Source: Batillaria attramentaria
Lineage: Eukaryota > Mollusca > Gastropoda > Batillariidae
Direction of reading: 5' to 3'
DNA: 64,000 bases
Assembly: GCA_018292915.2 (NCBI GenBank)
Contig: JACVVK020000225.1
Location: forward strand, 300,001-364,000
This document shows, in pieces, positions 25,101-37,540 of this stretch; the first letter of the stretch is position 1; each line of letters opens with the position of its first letter. Made by a program: the position numbers and the translations under genes. The notes below the pieces were generated by a model. It saw nothing but the letters and a program-made list of their open reading frames with translations. It searched no databases and was not told the DNA's origin.

Positions 25101-26212
25101 GAGAGGTATCACGTTAAAAACAATCTAAACAGTTGATTAGCAAAGAAAGATTTTAAAAAGCAACAACCAACTACACGAAGACTAAATTGTCAGTCGTAGC
25201 TGTAGAGTTTTCTTTCTGAATGAGTTAGCATATGTCCACTTCCGTCGCGGCCCAGCGACAATATGTTTGCCATCCAACATCAGCAGGCAATTGAAAAGAA
25301 TTCGGTGGCGTCAGTAGGAAACAAAACAAAGCATTCCAAGGAATTCCAAGCAGAATACAATAGGTGGGTGGAGACCGCAAGAGAGGCGAGGAGAATTTTT
25401 GTCCCGTTACATGTACCGCGTCGCCCGGCCGTCAACCTGTTGGTATGTCACTACTTTCATTCCGGACTTACATGATGACGCACTGTCAGACACACACGCA
25501 CAGGCTACTGAACGCGGCAGCGCATACGTGATTCGCATAACTGCATTATGAAACCCGTCTCAGCGACCGCCTCTGTGACTTCCCAGTCAGTGACCTGTCC
25601 GGTACTGACAGGTCATAATTTTAGGGGGATAGAGTGGACTGTCCGGCACTGACATACTTTTATTTTGAGTCAAAAGACATCATCACTGAGTTCAGTCACC
25701 AACAGCATTCCTCAAAGAAATGGACAAAAAGGGTGTGAAAGTCGTCTGTCAATAACATTGGTAATTTTGGAGGGTCGTAGTTGACAGGTTTTATTGTAAT
25801 TTTGTGACATTGACGCGGGCAGGGTTCAGTTTTTCCATTGCGCAGGCGGCCGCGTGGATAGTGGCGGAGCGCTCAGGCGTAAAACCTTTCATGCTTTCTG
25901 TAGTCTTGTCTTCTGAATGGGTCGGTGTCTAGCAAGTAGGTAGGCGGGGGAGGACTTTTTCATTGAAATTATAGGTGTTTGGGTGCTGTTGTGGGACTGA
26001 AAGCGAGACTGGTTTTGCGTTGCTATGCGTTTAGTCACGGCCGCGTGCAGAAATAGGCCAATGACCCAGTTCAGACGGCGGGCGGCACGATGACTCAGCC
26101 TTGGCAGCACGTGGTGGCCAGACGCTCTCCTCTGTACTCGCTCTGCCCTCTCTCTCCCCCTCCCTCGCCGAGTTGTGTACACTGTAGGTATAGTAATGCC
26201 GATCAGCTGTTG

Positions 26213-26261
<49 letters not shown>

Positions 26262-26280
26262 CGGTTCTTTCAACGGTGCA

Positions 26281-26334
<54 letters not shown>

Positions 26335-29300
26335 TGTTCCCTTGCCGATGCCGGGACGCCGGGACTGAATTTGGCTCAGGTCAAAGACCGCTTAATAGTT
26401 CACACACGACGGAGATCTCCGGAGAGAGAGAGAGAGAGACTCTTCTCAGTTTGGCCCCTGTATTCGCCAGTTAAAAAAAAAATCAGTAACAAATCGAACT
26501 AAAGCTTTTTGTCAGATATTCCATATTGAAATCTTTGCGCTACCGCACATTTCTGTGTCCCTGGAAGAACTGCTTTCAGTCACGCACTCGATTTCACTTC
26601 CGCATCGCCGACTGACGTCAGTTATTCGATGGCGGCGGTCATGTCAGTATTTGAACTAAAATTTTTGGATCGGTCCGGCTGTGGCTCTGAACATAAAATA
26701 GGAGCTGACCTAAATTAATGAGATGTATCTGGGTCGTCAACTCGCCGTGCTGACTGCGCACATTACGTCAGGGACAGCTGGCTAGTTCTGCCAGCACCGC
26801 CCTGCGAACGCAGCAGAAAAATCAATGTCTCTCTTTCTCTCTCGATTTCTCTCACTCTGTGTCTCACAGGAGAATCGCTGGCCGCGTGAGCCGCACAAAG
26901 TCACCGAGGGAGGGCGAAGGAGGGGTGGGTGGTGTTAGGGGGGTCTTGAGAGGGACAGAGGGAGAGATAAAGATATGTGAAAAGTGTTCGTGTTAAGTGA
27001 ATGTCATTAAAAAGTTAATCTTTGTAAGTTGGTGTAATCAAACTATTCTTCGGAAACTTATCACAGAAAATGAGATATTTCTATTCCAATTCCAAATTTT
27101 CGAATGATTTTTTCTCTCTTTTCCGTTCTTGCGGTTTTGTTGTTGCTGTTTGTTTGTTTGTTTGTTTTTTGAGCTGGTCATCGACATGTGTCCCATCAGT
27201 TAATTCTTGGTCACAGAAACCTCCACTGAAAACAAAGGCCAGCGCTGAACGGACGAAAAATATATCCTAGTTTAGTCATCACAGCCGGCAGACTTAGAAA
27301 CGGTCACCACACGAGAAAGAATTCAGTGTCACATTTCAGTATCGGCTGGCTTGCACCACTCGTCAGCGATAAGTTATCTTGTATATATCATTTTATGGAG
27401 CGCTGGTTTACTAACCTACATCAAGCCGAGCCCAGTTTTGTTTAACTGAAACCTGTTCTAGCAGGTTCTCAATGAATCATCCGTCTCAGTGCGGAATATC
27501 TGATGAATATGATGAATGAAATGATGATTTTTTTCAATTTCACCGCGTCAACACACTTCAGTATAGGTTTGTTTGTTTGTTGTTTGTCGGCTTCGGTCTG
27601 TGAGCGAAATCTAGCTGAAAGCTTTTAACAGGTAAAGTAATGCTTCTCTACCTCACATTCTTTGTTATTGGTGTCGATTTTACTCTCCCCCCCCCCCCCC
27701 CTTTTTGTGGTGGTGGTGGTGGGGGGGGGGGGTCGCACGATTTTACCACGATGTGATGTGTGATAATTTTTTTTAAAAAAAGAAGAAAAAAAAGCCTAAG
27801 ACACAGCTATTACACATCATACATGTACATGCGGTGCCCACCTCAGACAGTCACTCCACCCCCACCCCACCCCCCGACCTCCAACCCCTCCTCTGTAAAT
27901 TCTTGCTGTGAATACCAGTAATGAAGCTTACATTCATGAGGCCCACGATTTACTAATACCTAAATCTGCACCGCTTACTCAGTCAGTTCCCACACAGTAT
28001 GTGTACAAGCCTAGCACTCGAAAAACCACTCCTAACCTTGACTGACTGTGTGACTCGTAATTTTCAGGGTCGTGTTACTTCCGCTGCGCGCCGGCCGGCG
28101 GCACCAGCTTGTAGTCGTCAGTGTCAGCGTAGTCAAAAGCCTCTGACAAAATATTTTTAATCGCCTCATTGATTTTCGGTATGGTAGGGATGGTCACACA
28201 GTCAGTGCAGCAGCCGGTGGAGCTGGGAATACCTTTCCGTCTTCTATGTTGCTGCAGAATCCAGTTTAACCGTTATTACATGGAGTGGGGGGCACTTGTT
28301 GAGTCAGTCAGTGCGTGGGATTTGAGCCTCGGAAAGCGGCGGACAGTACACGTGGCATACACTGTTTATTTTAGATAATGCATCGATGTGCTGTGCTATC
28401 ATTAACAATGGACTCAGGATACGTCAGTGTGAACTTTTTATTGTAGTATTCATAAATTATTTATTGTCACGAATTCTAAGGAAAGGCCTCGTTTCTCTAA
28501 ACGCATTAAAGTATCACATTTAATGATTTAGAGGAATTGTTCACATACACAAAAATCCGTAATGCCGCGCAATGACGAAATCCCACTGACATTTCCTCAA
28601 CTCTCCGGCATAATCAGAGGTGTACTAAGTCTTGTTCCTCTGGACAATTTTTTTAAATTATATTTTTTGTTTGTTGGTTTAAGTTGTTTTTACATTAAAA
28701 GCGACTGTTAAAATCTCTTTTGCTCCTTCTGTCGCTTCTCTCTTCTTTTTTTTTTTTTTTAAATGTGTTTCTCGCTTTCTTTGTCGCGACAAAATAAGTC
28801 TCAAAACAAAATTTATGAAAGTGAGATGTCCGAACACTGACTGACAGCCAAGACACGAAGTGGTTCAGTACCGACAGGGAGCACTATAGGGGGGGGGGGA
28901 GGGGAGGGGGGGGGATACGGACCACAGGGCCTGATGTGATTCACAGCCTTAGAATGCCCTTTGTCTTCTGCCCCCACCGACCCCGAGCGTCAGGGAAGCG
29001 TGCGAGAGGGACCCCCCTTCTGGCTTTCATACAAAGCCCCTCTTTAGTCCAGCCCTTGTTTTTGTTTGCGGTCTGCTTGGACTCGTGGTGGGTTTGGGGA
29101 TAGACGTATATATACGCCCTTACATGCTGAGTGGACACTCGCGGTTTCAGTGCGTTGTTTGTGCTGTTCGGCGTTCGAGAAATGTTGGGTATATAATGTA
29201 TGATTGTCTTTTCAGCCGGTCAGTGTCAGCCGTCACAGTGTTGGTTTTGAGAATGTGTACCAGAAGTAGTCAAGGCTACTGGATGAAAGAGAACTAAAGC

Positions 29301-29420
29301 AGAGAAACTCCAGCGTAATTGTAATGATCAGCAGCCAAAACAAAACAGCAATAGACCCCATATATCTAAAAACAACAGCGAAACAAACAAGACAACAACA
29401 AAGCAACCAAGAATAATTAC

Positions 29421-29477
<57 letters not shown>

Positions 29478-30052
29478 TATAACAAGCGACAAATTAGACA
29501 AATTGCCATCAAACTTTTTTTGGGGGGGGGGGGGGACTGCATTTAGTCAAGTTAGTGCAGACATGACATTGTCAGAAACTTGCTTTGATGTCTGGTGCGA
29601 ACTGTTCAAAACGCATACACGCTCCGTCGTTACCGGCCACAGTCTGAAGTATGGTAAACTGCGCTATCAAAACTTGACGTGAAACTGATAATTGTACTGG
29701 CAATATAAACTTGAACACGTCCCCCAACATAGGCCGGCCTGCATGTCTGTTCGAGTCAGTCGGTAGCCGGACGCCGCCACATGACTGTGATTTCAATTTG
29801 CTGTCATAGTCATCCGCGATGACTCATCATCACTGGCCCTGTACAGCTGTCTCTAGGCTTACAGCAGACACTTACTAGCCATTTATCACACAAGGTTCAC
29901 GTTACAAATCTATGGCCCGGATACTATGGCATAATTTACCAGAGTGACAATTTCGATGCGTACAACCTGTGTTAGCATGCCAATACGTGCGTGCGGCTAG
30001 GTATACACGCACTCTGCTTTTCAGTGTAATGTACATGTACGTCAGTCCCGAA

Positions 30053-30095
<43 letters not shown>

Positions 30096-33000
30096 AGTTT
30101 TTTGTTCACTATCTTTTCGCACCGACACTGAGTGATTCCTTTTCGTTTTTCGCTCAAAGGAAGGCAACGCTCAGTAACATTGTCGTGTTCTTTTGCAGGC
30201 GGAATGAAGCAGTTCGACACCGAGTACCCGGACTTGTGTTGGAGCTCTCGAAAAATGGAGGTACCCGGTCGTCTGCTGTGCAGTCCAACAAACGACACGG
30301 TGGAACCGGAAATCGAGACAGCAACCGCCTCCCAAGTCCTTCCCTTCCTTTTCCTTGGTGAGTTCTTGTTCAGCAGTTTTTCGTTTTCAAGGAATTTGGC
30401 CAGTGTGCACTGTCAGTCAAGCGTGTCTTGGTGGAAACTGATTCCAACAGCGCCTGGCTTCAGTAGACATGTTCCTGTACAGCAGAAACATTGTACAGTA
30501 TAATAATAATAAGAAGAATAAGAATAATAATGGGTAGTATCATTAAACTAAATGTGGTGGAAAATACAAGAACATTTGCAGGTATTATCTGGCTGTGTGT
30601 ACATATATATATGCTACACGAGGTTACATAAGCAAACCATTTAGATGTTAAGAACTGACCTTGAATAAGAGATTTGTTTCTCTGCTTTAATGTGCGGATA
30701 AAAAAATTAAAAAAAAAAACTACACTGTCCTCGTGCTGTCAGCCTAAATATAACTGTAGATATAAATGTGTGATGTAAAGTGCGAGACCTATCGTCGAAC
30801 GCCAAAGACGGTGTTTGTTTTTCCAGACCTAACCATACCACACTGAGGTTACCTGGTTATCATCTTGGACACCTTTCATACACCCCTCAATGGCCTGCTT
30901 ATACATCTGGCTTCTCACCAGTCACAGTCGGTCCTTCCCCCCCCCCCCCTCAACATCGGTCGGCATAACCTTCCGTGCCCCTGCCATTCAGTCTTTCTGC
31001 CCTGGCGGTCCAAGCCCTGGCGGCCTGCGCACTGGTAACCACTGATTCACTGAGTCCACGCAGAGTAAAGAATCCGTTTCATCCTCCTGATCTACTGACG
31101 TGACTCGTATGTGACAAGGTAACGAGAGTCGGCTTAATTTTGCGTTACAGGTAACGAGCGTGACGCGGCCGAGCTGGAGCGTTTGCGGCGCCACAACATC
31201 ACGTACGTCCTCAACGTCACGGCGCACGTGCCGCAGTACTGGCACGCGCACGGCATCCACTACAAACGCATCCCGGCCTCCGACAGCGCCCAGCAGAACC
31301 TCAAGCAGTATTTCGAAGAAGCGATCGAGTATATCGGTAAGTCGGTGTCATCCTTGCTAAATCGACGCATCCGGCCAGTTTGTCCCACTCCATCCCAGTT
31401 AGACGTGTCCCACCCAGACGCATCTCAGTTAGACGTCCCACCCAGACGCATCCCCTTTAGACGTGTCCCATCCAGACGCATCCCAGTTAGACTTGTCCCA
31501 CCCAGACGCATCCCAGTTAGACTTGTCCCACCCAGACGCATCCCAGTTAGACTTGTCCCACCCAGACGCATCCCAGTTAGACTTGTCCCACCCAGACGCA
31601 TCTCAGTTAGACTCGTCCCACCCAGACGCATCCCAGTTAGACTTGTCTGCCTTACGCTAGTCGGAGTAACAGTGAATGTTTTTGCAGTTTACCGACAGAC
31701 TGCAATCTTTGGAATGTTCAGGCATCATTAATTTGTTGACAAGACCACGGTCACCTCCCCCTCGTATAAATTTTATTGAACACAAGGTAGTCGGTATGTT
31801 TTTCTTCTGATGTTATCGTGTAACGTTTTCTTGTCGGTGACATTAATTTACGTAATACGAGAAATTCGGCTCGAAGCGTGAGAACTGAAAGAGGCATTCC
31901 GTCGCGCTAGTCTCGTAAAGAAAAAGACTGTGAAAGGTGATATCTTTCAGCGTTTGACCTATGCAAATGGCGTGAAAGTTTGAAATTTGCGTGTGTAACG
32001 TGGATGTGTAGAACTGTGACATCAACCCCCCCCCCCCCCCCCCCGCGAGCGTGTCACGCTGGACTGACCTGTACCTCGTGTCTGTTCATGTAAGTGTGTA
32101 ATCGGTCATATGGCATCTGACTCATGTCACAGCTAGTCAGCCCGGCCTTGACAGATGTGTGCAGAGACATAAAATATCAGCTGTGCATCCTACCTTAGGA
32201 CATGCGATGACTCATGATCTGTATCAAATATGAAAATGCGATTATTTTAGAAACTTTTTTTTGTCACTGTAAACGCGAACTGAACTCAGCGAGCAAACCG
32301 CTTTCGTATCCACATCTCGGTCAGACAGCTTAAGAATGTAAATTGTTACATCAATATCCACGATACAATATCGAAAAGGTCTGATGCCAGAAATAATCAT
32401 TTCGTCTGACAGGGAAGATGCTTCTGTCTGAAATGAATTCATTGTGTCACGACTGGCCTTTCCGTGTATGAAGTAACAACTCGTACGCGACATTTCGAAA
32501 GTACATGGAAACTGTGCTCTTTGCATGTGAACTATAAAAAGCAACATCAGTCTTGAATCTTCTCATCACATGGCCGAGGAAAACCCTGTTGATCATTATA
32601 ATGCACAAAATGGACAACAACGATGTATAGATCAGTCAGTGAGACATATCCTTGTGATGGTGACACTCACGGAAGACATTTGCTGTTGTTTGTGCAGCAA
32701 AGTTTCCGTGTGTGAAAAGCCTTTGTGCGGTCCCTTGTAAGGCAGAGACGTGGAGAGAGAGAGAGAGAGAACTTTATGACTGAACTTTATTTTACAAGGA
32801 TATAAGTGTTAAGCACAAGTGCTTCGCTTACAACTTTTTCTTCTTACAGAAAACAAATTTTAAAAAAAACCCCAAACAAACAAGAATTACTACATGATCT
32901 GGAACACTACAAAAACGAAAGAAAACCAAACAAAACAAGTATAAAGAAAGAAAAGAAAAACAAACAAGCAAAACAAAACAAACAAACAAATAAAATACAG

Positions 33001-33915
33001 CAAGAAATCCAGAGAGAGAGCGAGAGAGATTTGCTGCTATGTTACGCAACGACACACCATCAAAGCCCGGCACAGGCAGAGCCGTAAAGGAAGAGAAGAG
33101 CATTTATACTGCGATGTTTCGCAACTGCGTGTACAAATTAGCAAGGCATAAACCTTTAACTCGGCGTCACCGTCTGTCAAGACAGGATTTCCTCATTGTG
33201 CATACAGAACTGTGACCTCGAGGTGACAAAATGTCAGGTGTAAATCCTCTTGATTCAGGAGGGACAACTGCGCACACTTTCACCGAATGTGGGACAGCTT
33301 ATTTAGGTTACTTTATCAGGGGAATAAAACCCAGTAACATCTTTTTGATTACTCTAGAAATGAATGAACTTCACCAACAGCAGCGGCCGTATAATTCTCT
33401 GCTTTAACCCCCCCCCCCCCCCCCCCCCCAAATAAAATAAAATAAAATAAAAATAAAATAATAAAATAAATAAAATAAAAATTTAAAGTTTTTAAAAAAT
33501 GAAATTTTGTTTTAAGGTAAACTTCGTGTTCAGGCATGACCTGCTAAAAGAATCACTCGGTTCTGTATTACGAGCTACTCAGTGTGACTCCGTTTTCCAG
33601 TGCGCCACCGTGGTCACCTTTTCCCCCGACTAGCAGTCAACTGAGACTGAAGTACCGAACTTTGTCACTGCGGACTAGCTAGCTACCATCTGCTGCAGGG
33701 TGTTAGTCACTGAGCCGAATCGTGGGGACCGACCCCCTTTCGCTAATTAACCGTATCGTCGACCTGCCCCCTGGCCGTGACGTCACAAGCCCTGAGCGCG
33801 CGCGCTGAGTCACCCTTGATTACTGTCATCTTTATGCAAATGAGACGATAATGAGCGACACCGTCAGAGGTTCATTGTTTTAGGACACTTGATTGGCTTC
33901 GCGTAGTTGACGAGC

Positions 33916-33969
<54 letters not shown>

Positions 33970-35130
33970 CGTGCGTGCGCGCGCGAGTGTGTGTGTCATT
34001 ATTGGTCGTCACAGTGTTTCTCCCGCGAAGAAAACAATCATAATCTTGTTTGCTCAAACCGGTTTTCATTGTATTCTTTTCTTAAGCGACAGAAAATCTC
34101 GTAATCGTACAAACTTTGTCTGGGTTAGTGGGTACGTTTGCGCATTTTGTTCGATTGTTTCTGGCTCCGAAATTCTCTTCACTGACATGCAAGTCAGTCA
34201 GTCTTTGTTTAAAGTAAGCAGAAAGACTGAGGCTAAAGAAACAGTTTAACAAATACAAAACATTAGAACGCCGTTAACCAAGAAGTGCACAATAATGAGT
34301 TTTATCTGGAACATGAGAAAATATCAAGGGGAAATTGAGCCTAGAGGTGAAAAAAAAAATAAATAAATAAAGGTCGAGGGGTTGCGGAGGGCAAGGCAGG
34401 AAGGGAAGGTCACTAATGATCAAGGCAGGTAAGCGGGCCGCACTGACGGGGGAAAATAAAATAAAAAGGCCTTGTTTTCTGAGTGTCGACAGGGAAGAAA
34501 CTCAACGTTCCTTTTCTACACTTTAAACAGACTTGAGAAAACGCTTTCTGTCCTCACAGGGAAAGAAAGCGGTTTCCTTTCTACACAACGAAAGGAAACA
34601 AAAGGGAAATTTTTCCTTCAGTTCTGAAGCCGCGACTGAGAGGGGTGCAGTCAGTGTGGGCCCGGTTGGGGGAGCCGGTTTAGAGGGAAGGGGAATCGAG
34701 CAGCATTTTCCTTATCTGAGAACGCGAGTTTTCAAGGGGATAAAGTTCACAAACCACTCGCTTCCTGCTCGAACACGAACAAGTGTTAGATCTGGCGATG
34801 CGAGCGTGCCTGCCTGCTGTTTGACCAGGGAAGCAGACAACTATGTAATGTAGCGAGCCGGTAAAGATGACACAGGGGGAGGCCACCGTGTGCCAACACT
34901 GGGCGGAGAGCAAGGTCACATCCCTTGTCTGGACATTAAGGGCCGCCCCATAAGGCAATACTCCAGGCAGGTGAGAAGGGAGGAGAGTTAATAGGGGTGA
35001 GAGAGAGAGAGAGAGAGAATTTTCCAACGGTAAAGATATTGACACAACTGAGCATTTAAATAGTCGTCAGTCGTAGGTATCTGCTGTTCATCTAAGAACT
35101 CCAGTTGTGAGGCAGCTAAGTCTTCTGTGA

Positions 35131-35170
<40 letters not shown>

Positions 35171-36476
35171 TCTCCCCAATGTTAAAAGTTTTTGCACAAG
35201 TACCGTATCAGTCCAACCGTAGCTAAACGAGAGAGAGGACAGAGAGACTCAACACTCATTTATTATTATTATTATTCAGACCATTGACCAGAGAGAGAGA
35301 GAGAGAGAGAGAGAGTTCAGGTACAGTGCACTTCGCAGTAGTCACTTAAAGTGCGTGTGATGGAACAGAATAAACTGTTGTTACCTCGCGGATTGGCTGC
35401 CCCGACGGCGTTTATTTCTTCTCACACCCCCTCTCCCTCCCCCACCCACCTCATTTCCACTGTATGGATTAAACGTTCAAGGTGGGCTTTGTGTGCCCAG
35501 GTAAACTGTGACTCACAGGCGGCGCCGCTACTGTCTCCAGTTGCCATGGAAACGGGTCCAGCGTGTGTCAGCGGCGGAGGCAGGCCGCGTCCCTCATTAC
35601 CTGCCTTCTTTGTCAGGAGTCGATCCTACAACACCGCTCGCTGATTGGCGTAGCCGGAAAAAAAGTTGGGGGGGGGGGAGGGGGGTGTAGGGGGAGGGGA
35701 GGGTATAGATTCAAATCCGTTATGATGAATATGAACCACCAGGACCGCTTCAGTTTGCCGCGTACTAGTGATCCCGCGCCGTCAGTGGGGTCGCGCACGG
35801 CCGAAACAGGTGTTGAGAGGCGCGTGAGTCATAGGTAGCGCGTGCCGTGCGTGGAGATGCTTTCTTTCCCTCCCTCCTTCCCTCCCTCCGTCCTCCTCCT
35901 CCTTCTTCTCTCCTGTTCGTCTGTCTGCCTGCCTTCACGGTCCATGGCTCATACACCTCTTGAGCCGTTCATTGTACAAGCCGAAAACCGCCGCGTCCGC
36001 CGGATTCCCCCGACAGAAGGAAATGGTTAAAGGAAAACACTGCAAAGCCCCCCGTGCGGCAAACTGATCACCTTTTTCAGTGTGGGACCGTGCGATTTCA
36101 CATAATTTATGATAAAGAGTTTTCTGCTTTGCACTCTCAGTGTCCCCGGGCGGCGGTCATGGTCGGAGGCAAAAGTTTTCGCGGCAGTAGTTCGACTGAT
36201 TTTGTAGAAGCCAGGATGCGAGAAGACCTTTAGTGACACTCGGCTGAGTAAGATTCAGTCTTTGTCAATTAAAGGAAACGTCTTCGGTCGCCGGGAAGTT
36301 TAACCAGCACACGCAGTCTGAACTGGAATCGCAGTCTCACTGTCAACCGCCCCCCCCCCTCTTCCCCCCCCTCTCCCTCCGTGCACCTCAGAACTCTTTA
36401 CAAAAAAAAAAAAAAAAAAAAGTTCTGCGTTCTCTGTGCCACGGAGTCAGTGTGTGTGCCACGGTGTGTGTGTGTC

Positions 36477-36507
<31 letters not shown>

Positions 36508-37470
36508 ACTGACAGTTTTGAATACACCGGTTTCCAGTCACTTAGACGCCCCCGGCTAAATTTGCATGTTTTAAGACTGCTCAGTTTCTGACTGTGACAA
36601 TGAGGAGGCCGACTCTAGTTAATACTGATTGAATACTAGTACCAACATTATGCAATTCTGCACAGTGACTACAAACTATATGCCGGTATTACTGGACGTG
36701 CAGATTTGCCATCCGGGCTGACTGACATGAATACAGTAATTATACAGGCCAGTACATGTACCGCGTGATTAGCAATAAATCAATGTTACGGCGTCTGGAC
36801 GTACGACTGAACGAGGCATGTATGACTAAGTCATCTGTACAGGGGCCGGGGTCTTTTAACGATTTCATCGATAGTCCCCAGCTGCAGTTTTACATAAAGT
36901 CCCGCAACAGACGTGACCAGTCTTGGCGGCATCTACTGAGTAGAACGCTTGCTTGGCATGACTCATTAATTGCACCCTGTAGTCAAGTACTGACTGACTA
37001 TGGTAACTAGTAACTGACTGCTCCGCCGTAGTCCAGGCGCACGTGCCGGGCACCTATCGACCTCGCTTTGGCTTCGACCAATCGTGTTGCAGGCTACACG
37101 ATCACGTGATAAGGTTCAGTGATAGCGGCACTTTTCACTGTGAGACGATTAACGGGTGATGAAGTGTGGATGACGTGTACGGCACAACTGATAAAGACTA
37201 TACAAGGTCTGATTATGACTTTGCGTGATTAGCATATGGGGCAGATCTGGAATTTCTTGATGTCGGTCAATTATAACACTGGTTGTCTTGGCACTTCCTC
37301 GGCGGTCAGTGCAGGGAAAAAAATGGAAAACTGAACTGTACATTTTCCTTCACGGTAGTACGACATTCACGCTTTTTCCTGTTTTTCGCTTTGAAAGGCT
37401 TCTGAAATCCCATGCACTTTTTATTGACACGAGTGTAATGTAACTGACATACCTTACCAATAACGATTCC

Positions 37471-37540
<70 letters not shown>

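Larger units (their letters stand above)
21573..30198 (+). other. Intron 1 of the DUSP10-like gene
   Basis: An 8626-base phase-1 intron, donor GTGAGT and acceptor TTTTGCAG. It contains a minisatellite (22905-23275), (GT)n at 22167-22193, a (GT)n/(CA)n inverted pair (26215-26333), (CA)n at 29424-29476 and (CT)n at 30053-30093. It also holds several C, G and A homopolymers and a CRE, TGACGTCA (26613-26620). I see no further conserved coding exon in it. Confidence 0.85.

Noticed and set aside
31389..31652. CRISPR-like array
   Set aside because: The units are contiguous without unique spacers, and this is an intron of an animal gene.
31183..31731. 182-codon frame spanning exon 3 and the 30 bp minisatellite
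   Set aside because: Only the first part is the real phosphatase exon. After GTAAGT at 31337 it reads through intronic tandem repeats.
34533..34853. 106-codon frame in intron 3
   Set aside because: No domain, no acceptor/donor arrangement compatible with the phosphatase phase, and flanked by simple repeats.
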